A DNA stretch of 64,000 bases from the NCBI GenBank assembly GCA_965206145.1, contig CBDBIK010000005.1, forward strand, positions 124,001 through 188,000, in the 5' to 3' direction. Of this stretch, positions 8,205-16,913 are shown piece by piece. The position numbers and the translations under genes were made by a program. The notes beneath the pieces are model-generated. The model saw only the letters and a list, made by a program, of their open reading frames with translations, was not told the DNA's origin and did not search any database. The number at the start of each line of letters is the position of its first letter. Position 1 is the stretch's first letter. This DNA is from CBDBIK01 sp965206145 (GTDB lineage: Bacteria; Pseudomonadota; Alphaproteobacteria; TMED109).

Positions 8205-11200
8205 GGAGCGTCGAGGACGCCAACCCGCCGATAATGATCGCGGCCATCGGGCCCATGATCTCATGGCCCGGGTTGTCGGAATCGAGTGCGATGGGAAGCA
8301 TCGCGAGTGCGGTGACCAGCCCGGTCATCAGGATCGAGGGAAGCCGCTCCACCGCTCCACGGATCGCAGTCTCCCGATTCCACGGCGCACGCTCATTCGT
8401 CACCAGGTGCCGGTAGTGGGACACCAGCATGATCGAGTTGCGGAGCGTGATACCAAAAAGGGTGACGAAGCCGACGAGGGAGCCGAGTGACACCACGCCG
8501 CCGGTGAGAAACGCCGCCGTCACACCCCCAACCAGGGCAAAGGGAAGGTTCGCCAGCACAAGAAACGTGTTCCGGGCACGCCCCAACGCCATGCGCACGA
8601 GAATGAGAATCGCCACCCCTGCCGCGAGAGCCGCAATAAGCAGTTCTCGTCGGGCACGCCGCTGCTCGACGGCGGTGCCCACGATGTCGAAATAGATACC
8701 TCTTGGAAGCACTCCCGGAGCAGACAGTGCCTCTTCGGCTCGGGTCACCACCGCTTCGACGTCATCACCCGACACACCTGCCGAAATCACTTGGAGCCTT
8801 CGTCCGCCGTCCCGGGTGATGACGTAGCGGCCACTCTCCATCCGTACCTCGGCAAATTCCGAAAGCGGCACGATCACACCGTCAGCCCTTCGCACCGGCA
8901 ATGATTCCGGTGCGAAGGGATCCGCACGATCCTCTGCCGCCAACACGATTCTCACCGGAAGCGGTGCCCCATCCTCGAACACAGTGCCGATCCGGCGTCC
9001 GCCGTAGGCGACGCCGAGCGTCTCCAGCACCTCACGCGGCGAAACGCCGGCAAGGGCGAGACGTTCCCAATCGATCAGCAGATCAGCCTGCGGACGCCCG
9101 AGGGCCGCGCGAACCTGGACGCCGTAGAGACCCGAAACGTCCTCAAGTGCAGCGGCCACTTCTCCCGCGGCCATATCAAGTAAATCCAGGTCGGGCCCGA
9201 ACACTCGCACCACGAAAGGAGCCGTGTAGCCCGAGACGGTCTCATCCACTCGTTCGATGAGAAACGTGTTGAACTCGTAGGCGATGCCAGGTGTGCGGGA
9301 AAGGATCTCCCGGACCCGGTCGAATACCTCCTGCTGTTCCGCTCCCGACAACCGCTCAAGGTCCACCTCGTATTCGGCATAATGGCTCCCGTAGGTATCA
9401 GCCCCACGCTCAGCCCGACCAGCCCATTGCGACATCGCCCGGATGCCGGGGACCTCCATTACCTGTCGGGTGAGGCGGGTGCCAACGCGGACGGTCTCCT
9501 CAAGTGATGTCCCTGGAAGGCCTGAGGTGTGAATCATGTAATGCCCCTCCCGAAGCTCCGGTAGAAACGAGCCGCCAAGCCCGGGGGCGAGTGCTGCTCC
9601 TGCGATCGAGCCCGTAATGGCGAGGGTGGAAACGAGAACGGGTGCACGTCCAAGAAAGCGCAAGATGTGCGCATATCCCGGAGATATCCACGCCACGAGT
9701 GGAGGCGAGCGGAAGTTGCGACGGGAGGAAACCAGCATGCGGCAAAGCGCGGGTGTAAGCGTGAGCGCTGCCACGAGCGAAGCGAGGATCGCGAGGATGT
9801 AGGCGAGCCCCAGCGGCGAAAACATGCGCCCGGCCACCCCCGAGACCGCAAACAGAGGCACGAATACGAGCATCACGATGGCACTTGCGTAGACCATCGA
9901 CCCCCGCACCTCCATCGAGGCTCCAAAGATCACCTCCGACACCGGGCGTGGGGTTGGCGCGGCGGCGTTGAGCCGCAGCCTGCGGAGGATGTTTTCCGTG
10001 TCGATGATGGCGTCATCCACCACCTCGCCCAGTGCGATGGCCAGACCTCCAATCACCATGATGTTGAAGGTGGTTCCGGTCTCGGTAACCGTAAGTGCAG
10101 CTGCAATGAGCGAAACGGGAATGGCACTCGCCGTGACGATCGTGGCACGCGCATCGAACAGGAATAGGAGCAGGACGAGCACGACCAGACCGCCGCCCAC
10201 CGCAAGGTGCGCAGCGATGCTCTCAACCGAACGTTCGACGTATTTCGCCGGGCGGAAGATGTCCCGGTGCAGGAAAACCCCGACCGAGGACAACGCTGGC
10301 TCCAGCGAATCCAGTGCGCGATCGAGACCACGGGTAGCAGCGAGCGTGCTGGAGCGGAACTGCCCGATCACCATCAGCAGAACGGCGGGTTCCCCCGCCA
10401 CGGTCGCCGCGCTTACCGGGTGCCCGGCCCCGTAGCCAATGTCGGCCACCTCGGAAACGGGCACACGCACACCATCAGCTCGTTCAATCCGGAGTGCACC
10501 GATGGCAACAGGAGTAAGCGCCCCCTCGCCCGCCACAACTGCAAGCTCCTGGTTGGGAGTGTCGATCCTGCCACCCGAGCGGAAGCCCGCATCGTCGAGG
10601 GCATGCATTAGATCCGTCAGGGTCAATCCCCGGCGCAGGAGTTCACCAGGCCGGGGGCGGATCTGAAACTCTCGCTCACTGCCGCCAAATACGTTGACGT
10701 CGGCAATTCCAGGCACCTCAAGCAGACGCGGAACGACGATTCTCTCGATCAGCGGGCGCAGTCCCTCAGGGTCGCGTTCGGCCGTAAAGCCGATCGTCAT
10801 CACGGTCGCAGCCGACGAGGAAAGCGGCAGGATTGTCGGCGCGGATGCGGCGGGATGGAGCCTGTCCTGGCCAACAGCGAGACGTGCAGATACCGCGGCA
10901 CGGTTTGTCGCATCCCTCGTGCCGTCCTCGAAGGTGAGTGTGATCACCGACAACCCAGCAAGCGATTCCGAATGAACCGAACCAAGGCGGGCAAGCCCGC
11001 GCAATACCTCCTCGAGGGGACGGGTAACACCAAGTTCCACCTGTTCGGCAGTCAGTCCTTCCGCCTCGGTTTGAATGATGGCTTGCCGTGGGGCGAACTC
11101 CGGAAAGATGTCGAACTCGCCCGCACCCAGACGCCACACACCGGCCGCTGCCAGAAGAAACGCGACAAACAGAACGATCCCGGGATGGCGAATCGAGAAG

Positions 11201-11235
11201 CGAACAGCAAATGCAAGCACAGTTTCAGTCGTCAT
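8134..11235 (-). CDS. Heavy-metal-type RND efflux pump, CzcA/CusA family
   Basis: Proton-driven inner-membrane transporter of about 1033 residues, normal for the family. It begins MTTETVLAFAVRFSIRHPG, with the first membrane helix right after. The stretch GLAIALGEVVDDAIIDTENI in the fourth membrane helix region is characteristic of the heavy-metal (HME) RND branch and carries the proton-relay acidic residues. The second half repeats the first, ending in MPIALDSDNPGHEIMGPMA and a hydrophobic tail. The start at 11235 overlaps the adaptor gene by 11 bp; an upstream in-frame extension is not family-like. It works with the adaptor at 11225 and the outer-membrane channel at 12341. The exported metal or drug cannot be read from the sequence. 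Confidence 0.88.
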   Translation of the reverse strand: MTTETVLAFAVRFSIRHPGIVLFVAFLLAAAGVWRLGAGEFDIFPEFAPRQAIIQTEAEGLTAEQVELGVTRPLEEVLRGLARLGSVHSESLAGLSVITLTFEDGTRDATNRAAVSARLAVGQDRLHPAASAPTILPLSSSAATVMTIGFTAERDPEGLRPLIERIVVPRLLEVPGIADVNVFGGSEREFQIRPRPGELLRRGLTLTDLMHALDDAGFRSGGRIDTPNQELAVVAGEGALTPVAIGALRIERADGVRVPVSEVADIGYGAGHPVSAATVAGEPAVLLMVIGQFRSSTLAATRGLDRALDSLEPALSSVGVFLHRDIFRPAKYVERSVESIAAHLAVGGGLVVLVLLLFLFDARATIVTASAIPVSLIAAALTVTETGTTFNIMVIGGLAIALGEVVDDAIIDTENILRRLRLNAAAPTPRPVSEVIFGASMEVRGSMVYASAIVMLVFVPLFAVSGVAGRMFSPLGLAYILAILASLVAALTLTPALCRMLVSSRRNFRSPPLVAWISPGYAHILRFLGRAPVLVSTLAITGSIAGAALAPGLGGSFLPELREGHYMIHTSGLPGTSLEETVRVGTRLTRQVMEVPGIRAMSQWAGRAERGADTYGSHYAEYEVDLERLSGAEQQEVFDRVREILSRTPGIAYEFNTFLIERVDETVSGYTAPFVVRVFGPDLDLLDMAAGEVAAALEDVSGLYGVQVRAALGRPQADLLIDWERLALAGVSPREVLETLGVAYGGRRIGTVFEDGAPLPVRIVLAAEDRADPFAPESLPVRRADGVIVPLSEFAEVRMESGRYVITRDGGRRLQVISAGVSGDDVEAVVTRAEEALSAPGVLPRGIYFDIVGTAVEQRRARRELLIAALAAGVAILILVRMALGRARNTFLVLANLPFALVGGVTAAFLTGGVVSLGSLVGFVTLFGITLRNSIMLVSHYRHLVTNERAPWNRETAIRGAVERLPSILMTGLVTALAMLPIALDSDNPGHEIMGPMAAIIIGGLASSTLLNLLVLPAVMQAFGRFEEEEETV

Positions 11236-12334
11236 CCTCGCGCATGATCCGCGCGCGAAATTCCTCGGCAAGAAGTGTCTGTGCGCCGCGGACCACCACT
11301 TTCTGTGCGGGTGCAAGTGATGGCCCGGCTACGAACCAGCCGCGTTCCATTCTTCGCATGTCCGCAAGTGACCGTCGCACGAAACGGGAATCGCCGAGAT
11401 CCACGTAAACCCAAGAGCGGCCGTCATGGAACACAACCGCGCTCCCCGGAACGTTCACTCCTTCCAGGACAGCGTCTTCCTTGATAAACCAAACCTCCAC
11501 GCGAAGCCCGGGCCGCAAGCCTGCGCCCACGCCCAAGAAGAGGCCCGCATCGTCGGCCATGCCGGGAATCGGAGCGAAACCGCTCCCCAACGACTCCAGC
11601 GGCCGTGCCTCGTCGTCAACAACCACCTCAGCAGTGGAATTTCCAACCGCGATGTCCGCAGGCCTGGGCACCTGCACGAGGACGGATTCTCGCGATTCCA
11701 GGCGGCGAATAAGGTTCGTGTCGTTTCGCACGTGTTGCGCAAGCGTCTCGCCCCAGCGATGGGAGATGTGCATCTGCGCTTGCCTGCGCTCCAAGACAAC
11801 CGATTCGCGCACGCCCTCTTCTTCTCGGACGGCATCAGTTGCGGTTTCCACCTCCATCAGACGTACCGAGCCATGCTCCCGATGGAGGGTTTCGAGACGA
11901 TTGGCACGCTCGCGCAGACGAACAAGGCGTTCCTCTGAATGGCGAAGGCGGAGCGCTGCATCCCGCAGACCGCTTACGGCCTCGAGGAGCGAAGAGACGT
12001 CCAGGACCGAGCCAAGGGCAGTGCTGCGTTCCTGCCAGGTCGCCCGCGCAAGGGGATAACTCAGGAAGCCGCTCGCCTCAGCCGCATCCTCGGGCAAGGT
12101 AAGCACCCTCTCGCCGTCCACCACCTCGATAACCGCAATCGGAACATCGTCGTCATCATCGTCATCGTCACGAAAGCTGGCCTCATCGTCATTGCTATCG
12201 TCGGAAAAGGTCTTCTCCGCTTCCGAAAGCTCCGCAGGCCAAATCTCATCCCACACCTCCCGCGCCTGCAGAAAATAGATCCCGGCCACCAAACCCCCGG
12301 CAAGGGCAAGCCCAATCAGAAATCGCATCGACAT
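11225..12334 (-). CDS. Periplasmic adaptor (membrane fusion protein) of the RND pump, with poly-aspartate segment
   Basis: Bridges the RND pump to the outer-membrane channel. The 369-residue protein has an N-terminal signal/anchor helix (FLIGLALAGGLVAGIYFL). Next comes a very acidic linker at about residues 43-63, with SDDSNDDEAS and then eight consecutive aspartates. The middle is a coiled-coil hairpin rich in Arg, Glu and Leu (LRDAALRLRHSEERLVRLRE), and the C-terminal domain is beta-rich, ending MREDDD. The acidic stretch is not a usual adaptor feature and might bind metal ions; that is inference. The start lies 6 bp after the channel gene, and the end overlaps the pump gene. Confidence 0.8.
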   Translation of the reverse strand: MSMRFLIGLALAGGLVAGIYFLQAREVWDEIWPAELSEAEKTFSDDSNDDEASFRDDDDDDDDVPIAVIEVVDGERVLTLPEDAAEASGFLSYPLARATWQERSTALGSVLDVSSLLEAVSGLRDAALRLRHSEERLVRLRERANRLETLHREHGSVRLMEVETATDAVREEEGVRESVVLERRQAQMHISHRWGETLAQHVRNDTNLIRRLESRESVLVQVPRPADIAVGNSTAEVVVDDEARPLESLGSGFAPIPGMADDAGLFLGVGAGLRPGLRVEVWFIKEDAVLEGVNVPGSAVVFHDGRSWVYVDLGDSRFVRRSLADMRRMERGWFVAGPSLAPAQKVVVRGAQTLLAEEFRARIMREDDD

Positions 12335-12340
12335 GTTCCG

Positions 12341-13837
12341 CTACTGGACATCTTCATCTACGGCCTTAGTGGCCGTCTCGCCGGGAAGCCAGGGTTGTTC
12401 CGATGGAAGCTCCGCTCCCGAAAGCGGACGCTCCAATGCCGCCTCCAGTTCCGCAACGGCGACGCTCAGACGGTGCCATGCCCCCATGCGTGCCCGTTCA
12501 GCAGCAAGCAGATGAAGCCGGAGACGGACCTGGTCGAGGGTGTCAGAAACACCGCCCCGGATGCCTTCTTCCGCACGTTGCAAAAGCTCACCCGCTGCCG
12601 TTTCCTCGGCAACGGCAGCGTCCAACTCGGTAAGAGCGATCCCATGCCTGGCCGTGGCAATGTCGATCTCGGCAAGGGCGGCAGCTTGCACCTGGTGGAA
12701 ATGGCTCCGTGCCTCGCCCCGAAGGGCCTCAGCGTGACCGATGCGCGCCTGCACACGGACAGGGTCCGGCACCAACGCCCCGGAAAGCCGGAAAATCAAA
12801 TCCTTCTGATCCCAGAGGATTCCCGGCGAGAGGGATATGTCGGGAAGCGAGCGGACAAGAGCTACCCGCAGACGCGCCTCGGCAGCCCCATAGTGAGCAA
12901 GTGCCGCGCGCACATCAGAACGATCCACGAGTGCGTGCCTTCCCAAAGCAACAAAATCGGCAACATCGCCGGCATCGAGTGTCTGCTGGGAATGTGCGAA
13001 CGTGCGGTGCCGAAGGTCTGAAACGGGAAGGGTGAGTGCGCTGGCAAGTTCGGCCAGCGCCTCCTCACGCTTGCTCCGTGCCGCCTGCATGGAAAGCCTC
13101 GATGTCTGCGCGCGGATTCGCGCATTCACAACCTCGGATCCGCTCTCCAGACCCGCTTCGGTCCGGTGCTGAACAAGGTCCGTCTCCTCAGCACGCAGGT
13201 CCACCTCTTTTTCGGCGAAAGAAATATCCTGTTCTGCGAAAAGGAAGGAAAAAAGAGCGGAAAGCACCCTATTGCGGATCTCCCAGACACTGTGCGCCGC
13301 TTCCAGACGAAGGGCCAGACCGTCCGCGCGGGCGGCATCCGCGCGCGCCTCGGCCAGCCCTTTAGCGGTGAACGGCCGCTCAACTGAAAGCCCGAGCGTC
13401 CAAGGATTTTCCTCCGTGTGATACTCGAGCTCAGGCACGAAAGCGGACCGCGGACCGAGAATCGCCACGCGCACCTCGGCATCCGCCACCTCTCCCCTGC
13501 TACGAGCAAGCGCAAGTTCCGGTGCACGCCACAAAGCGGTAAGAACAAGCACCCTCGCGCTGACCGGGTCGGATGCCAAAGGTGCAGGCAGTCCCTGGCT
13601 TTCGAGGAACAAGGAGAGTTTGGGATCTTCCAGAGAACCGCCCAGCAACTGGTCAGCTTCGGCTTCCGCATCAATAGGCAGGGGCTCGTGCACGGGGACT
13701 GCACAGCCTGCCGCCAGCATCGCCACCAGGACAAATGCTGCCGAACGCACGCCCAAGCCCGGACCAAAGGCCAGACCAAGGTCGAGAAAAGAGGGGCCGG
13801 TCGTCCCCGCGGCGGTGCCGCCGGATCGCCGTGTCAA
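12341..13837 (-). CDS. TolC-family outer-membrane efflux lipoprotein
   Basis: Outer-membrane exit duct of the tripartite pump. A lipobox (VAMLAAGC) about 45 residues from the first start codon marks it as a lipoprotein. The rest is alternating long helices (SVWEIRNRVLSALFSFLFAE and VDLRAEETDLVQHRTEAG) in two repeats, as in OEP/TolC proteins. The open frame begins with TTG at 13837, two bases after the stop of the small upstream gene. A GTG at 13750 would give a more ordinary 16-residue lipoprotein signal and may be the real start. At 498 residues (469 from the GTG) it fits the CusC/CzcC range. Confidence 0.83.
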   Translation of the reverse strand: MTRRSGGTAAGTTGPSFLDLGLAFGPGLGVRSAAFVLVAMLAAGCAVPVHEPLPIDAEAEADQLLGGSLEDPKLSLFLESQGLPAPLASDPVSARVLVLTALWRAPELALARSRGEVADAEVRVAILGPRSAFVPELEYHTEENPWTLGLSVERPFTAKGLAEARADAARADGLALRLEAAHSVWEIRNRVLSALFSFLFAEQDISFAEKEVDLRAEETDLVQHRTEAGLESGSEVVNARIRAQTSRLSMQAARSKREEALAELASALTLPVSDLRHRTFAHSQQTLDAGDVADFVALGRHALVDRSDVRAALAHYGAAEARLRVALVRSLPDISLSPGILWDQKDLIFRLSGALVPDPVRVQARIGHAEALRGEARSHFHQVQAAALAEIDIATARHGIALTELDAAVAEETAAGELLQRAEEGIRGGVSDTLDQVRLRLHLLAAERARMGAWHRLSVAVAELEAALERPLSGAELPSEQPWLPGETATKAVDEDVQ

Positions 13838-13839
13838 TT

Positions 13840-14046
13840 TCAGTCCCGACCCTTGATCGTTTCCGAAAGACGCCGTTTCGCACGGCTGACAACCCGCCCA
13901 AGCTTGCGTGCAGGCGAGGGATCGGCGGCGATTTCACGAGCTTCTCGCACTGTCTTTGCAGCGAGCTTTGTTGCCTCTTCGCGCACGCGCGGATGTGCCA
14001 CAGCGCGGCGGGCAAGCATGCGGGCGAACGAACTAATCAGAGCCAT
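13840..14046 (-). CDS. Small basic hypothetical protein, first gene of the efflux operon
   Basis: Not recognised as a named family. The product from the ATG at 14046 is 68 residues, very rich in Arg, Lys and Ala (MLARRAVAHPRVREEAT, KLGRVVSRAKRRLSETIKG), with predicted helices and no membrane segment or cysteines. It lies directly before the TolC-family gene with only 2 bp between stop and next start, so it is probably co-transcribed. A longer in-frame start at 14118 has no better ribosome site. The B12 riboswitch leader of btuB is divergent from it. Confidence 0.55.
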   Translation of the reverse strand: MALISSFARMLARRAVAHPRVREEATKLAAKTVREAREIAADPSPARKLGRVVSRAKRRLSETIKGRD

Positions 14047-14140
14047 AGCAACGATTATATCCGTGGCGGAAGATACGCGGATACAATCATGACAACCTTC
14101 TTTTGACAGCATTTGCATCCTCCTTCACGATCCGACCAGA

Positions 14141-14323
14141 AACAGTTCCCCTAGGGGATGTAAAAGGGAATGGGAACCGGCACACGCCACCCAAGCGTGC
14201 GCGTACCGGCAACCCGGCTGCCCCCGCAACTGTGAACGGCGAGCGGACGCTCAACCATCGGCCACTGGGAAACCGGGAAGGCCGAGTGTCCGCAACGAAC
14301 CGCGAGCCAGGAGACCTGCTGTT
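14141..14323 (+). promoter_or_regulatory. Cobalamin riboswitch controlling btuB
   Basis: The hallmark blocks occur in order. AAAAGGGAA is near 14162, GCCCCCGCAACTGTGAACGG from 14219, GCCACTGGGAAACCGGGAAG from 14261, and the B12 box AGCCAGGAGACCTGC at 14305-14319. Outer strands AACAG (14141-14145) and CTGTT (14319-14323) can pair as P1. Downstream, GTTTGC (14371-14376) and GCAAAC (14399-14404) can form a hairpin that abuts the GGAGG ribosome site at 14406. This is a plausible translation-control platform. In this class, cobalamin binding normally shuts off expression of the uptake receptor. Confidence 0.93.
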
Positions 14324-14415
14324 GCGAGCGTTGCTTGCCTCCGTCCGGGGTGTGGCGAAGGCGCAAATCCGTTTGCCGGTGACGCGGAATCGTCAAACCG
14401 CAAACGGAGGGCAAC

Positions 14416-16368
14416 GTGCCTCCTTACACCTCCATATGGAATTCCGGGCGAACGGGCGCAGGGGCCGTCCAGGCTGCAATCGCCGCCGCACTCCTCGTCC
14501 TTCTACCTCAACCGGTCACGGCGGAGCCTCCCGTTCTCGACGAGATCGTCGTCTCGGCAAGCCGGACACCGTTGCCGGCCGAAGAGGTGGGGAGTTCATT
14601 CACCGTGATCTCGGCCGAGGATCTGCAAAAAAGAGGAGATATCCGCACGGCGGAAATACTTCGTCGCGTTCCCGGGCTTTCGATCAGCACGGCGGGAGGA
14701 TTTGGCCAGCAAACCCAACTCCGCATTCGAGGTGCCGATGCGAATCACACCTTGGTGATCATCGACGGAATCGAGGTGAGCGATCCGTCCGCCGGTGCCG
14801 AGTTCTTTTTCGACAACCTCACCAGCGACGGCATCGAACGCATCGAGATCCTGCGCGGACCCCAGAGTGCCCTCTACGGAAGCGACTCCATCGGCGGGGT
14901 GGTGCAGATCCAAACGCTTTCTCCAGGCGGACTCCCTCGATTCATCACAAGTCTTGAGACCGGGTCACTTGGCACGCACCGTGCAAGCGTTTCGGGCACG
15001 ATCTCTGAAGGGAGGCTGTCCCTTGCTGGAGGGATTGGAGGTTTTTGGACCGATGGGATCTCAGCAGCCGATGAACGCCTTGGCAATCCCGAGACCGATG
15101 GCCACAAGAGCCACAACCTCAGGGCCCGAGCGGAGATCGCTCTCACCGAACAGATCACGTTCGATGCCGCCGGTTTCGTCCTCGGGGGCGACGTCGAAAC
15201 TGATTCTCCTCCCCATGACAACGCAAACCGGTCAGAAAGAATCGAGCGCCACTTCCGCACGGGCGTGAGATGGCAAAGTAAAGATGGATCCGCACATGCT
15301 CGGGCGGACATCGCCCTGAGTGCAAGGGAATCGGACAACTTCGGTAATTTTCTGAGCAGGACCGAGGGTCGGCGCAAAAAAACCTCCATCAAGGCGGGTT
15401 TTTCGCTTCCTGCCCCTGCCGACAAAAGCATCCTTCAATCGATCGATTTCACTTTCGAAGACGAACGTGAAGAGCAAATCGCGACATTCGGTAACTCCGG
15501 ATCGACCAAGACCCGTGGGTATGCGGCGGAGTACCGAATCGGTTTGGCAAAACAGTTTTTCGTATCGGCAGGCGTTCGACACGACCAAAATCAGAACTTT
15601 AAGGACACCACGACGGGACGCTTATCGGCCTCATGGCGCATACCCGCAAGCAGAACCCGCCTTCATGCAAGTGTGGGAACCGGCATAAAAAATCCCACCC
15701 TCGTTGAGATTCATGGATTCGGTGCCAGCTTCGTCGGCAATCCGAACCTCGAACCGGAAAAGGCTATCGGATGGGACATCGGGATTGGCCAAGAGTTTCT
15801 CGAGGGGCGGCTGGCTTTCGACATCACCGGATTTAAGAACCGGATCCGAAACGCGATCAACGGATTCGCAGCGTGCAATCCTCCACCGGAGAACTGCCGC
15901 ACTGCCCTCAATTTCCCCGGCACGACCAAGAGCGAGGGGATCGAGTTCGTCGCCCGTGCCGAGCTTCTTCCCGAACTCTCCCTGCGAGGAAACTGGACCA
16001 CGATACGAACCCACGGACCTGACGGCAGGGAAAGAGTGCGTCATCCCCGTCACACCTGGACCGTGGGCCTCGACGGAAATTGGTCGCTCGCGGGCTTTCC
16101 CGTGATGGGTGCCTTGGAGTTGCACCGGACAGGCAGGCAGCGGGATGATGATTTTTCCTCTTTCCCTGCGGTGAGAGAGACCCTGAGAGGGTTTTCGCTC
16201 CTTTCCGCGTCGTTTTCCCTGGCGGTGAGCGATCGCGTTTCTCTTTTCGTTCGAGGCGAGAACCTGCTTGACCAGAACTATCAGGAGGTCATCAACTACG
16301 GTGCACTTGGGCTGACGGCGTTTATCGGCATCCGGATTACCTCGGGAGGGATGTTGAATACGCCGTAA
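14416..16368 (+). CDS. btuB: TonB-dependent cobalamin receptor, BtuB-like
   Basis: Outer-membrane receptor importing cobalamins with TonB energy. It starts at a GTG five bases after a strong GGAGG. A signal peptide ends around PQPVTA, followed by the TonB box DEIVVSASRT. The plug domain follows (VPGLSISTAGGFGQQTQLRI, RIEILRGPQSALYGSDSIGG), then a 22-strand-type barrel to residue 650. The riboswitch in front supports B12 as ligand. The C-terminus is odd. Instead of ending in the usual aromatic residue after the last strand (FIGIRI), it carries TSGGMLNTP. The final 175 bp and about 130 bp beyond the stop are duplicated at 18866. Confidence 0.92.
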   Translation: MPPYTSIWNSGRTGAGAVQAAIAAALLVLLPQPVTAEPPVLDEIVVSASRTPLPAEEVGSSFTVISAEDLQKRGDIRTAEILRRVPGLSISTAGGFGQQTQLRIRGADANHTLVIIDGIEVSDPSAGAEFFFDNLTSDGIERIEILRGPQSALYGSDSIGGVVQIQTLSPGGLPRFITSLETGSLGTHRASVSGTISEGRLSLAGGIGGFWTDGISAADERLGNPETDGHKSHNLRARAEIALTEQITFDAAGFVLGGDVETDSPPHDNANRSERIERHFRTGVRWQSKDGSAHARADIALSARESDNFGNFLSRTEGRRKKTSIKAGFSLPAPADKSILQSIDFTFEDEREEQIATFGNSGSTKTRGYAAEYRIGLAKQFFVSAGVRHDQNQNFKDTTTGRLSASWRIPASRTRLHASVGTGIKNPTLVEIHGFGASFVGNPNLEPEKAIGWDIGIGQEFLEGRLAFDITGFKNRIRNAINGFAACNPPPENCRTALNFPGTTKSEGIEFVARAELLPELSLRGNWTTIRTHGPDGRERVRHPRHTWTVGLDGNWSLAGFPVMGALELHRTGRQRDDDFSSFPAVRETLRGFSLLSASFSLAVSDRVSLFVRGENLLDQNYQEVINYGALGLTAFIGIRITSGGMLNTP

Positions 16369-16500
16369 CCAAAAACTTTTAGCGGCGTTATAGTCGGCAA
16401 GCCAATGATGCCCCGACGATCGGGTGCCTTTGTAGATCCCTTCCTCATACTGAAACTTCGCTGCCAGCACCGGCTAGTGGTGCCGAGCCTTTGGAAACAA
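16194..16500 (+). repeat. Direct repeat, copy 1: btuB 3' end plus downstream flank
   Basis: This segment (the last 58 btuB codons with stop and about 132 bp beyond) recurs at 18866-19168 in the same orientation. In the 175-bp coding part the two copies differ at nine positions. Seven are synonymous, one is Ser to Phe, and one changes TAA to TGA. The shared non-coding part includes the small inverted repeat CCCGACGATCGGG. The copies bracket the reverse transcriptase locus. Confidence 0.9.
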
Positions 16501-16775
16501 CACGCAGATTTGCGGAAGTCCTGCCTATTCGCAACCATGGGAAGCTACTCCATGTCAAATACCATACTGTTCTATTCAGCAGGAGATCCGACAGATCGGG
16601 AAACCCACATGTTGTTCCTGAGAAAGATATGCGCGTTCCGTGGGAAAAGAGTCAACCACCCGAGCGCATCGGTAGTACCGCATTCAATTTCTACAAGGTG
16701 CGTTGGAGGTTGCGTTTTTCATCTTGGATCATGTCTACATGGCGATGCGACACGCCGTTGAGGCAGTCACGGTAG
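16491..16775 (+). other. Unassigned 94-codon open frame between the btuB repeat and the RT leader
   Basis: A frame opens with ATG inside the end of the btuB repeat and runs to 16775. Its second half (HVVPEKDMRVPWEKSQPPE, FNFYKVRWRLRFSSWIMSTW) looks somewhat protein-like. No family was recognised and no ribosome site is evident at the start. It may be the 3' remnant of a gene truncated when the btuB flank was joined here. It is not called as a gene. Confidence 0.2.
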
Positions 16776-16893
16776 AGGTGGCTAGTCTTTCGGTTTAATG
16801 ATCTCTGGTTTTGTCTTAGCAATTTTTTGGATTCACACTGGACTTCGTTTCGTCCTCACGGACATGTACCATCTTGCTCTCAAATTTGTACGT

Positions 16894-16913
16894 CCCCCCC
16901 CCCAAAAAAAAAA
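16894..16913 (+). repeat. Uninterrupted C10-A10 homopolymer pair
   Basis: Ten cytosines (16894-16903) are followed immediately by ten adenines (16904-16913), about 270 bp upstream of the reverse transcriptase start. No similar tract was noticed elsewhere in the window. Such tracts can vary in length by slippage, so the length in the assembly should be treated with caution. Confidence 0.85.

Noticed and set aside
11939..13021. 360-codon plus-strand frame opposite the adaptor and TolC-family genes
   Set aside because: The minus-strand genes are clear family members; the plus frame has no family features and reflects GC-rich codon structure.
16405..16425. CCCGACGATCGGG hairpin as btuB terminator
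   Set aside because: The stem is only 5 bp and no T run follows; left as a shared feature of the repeat.
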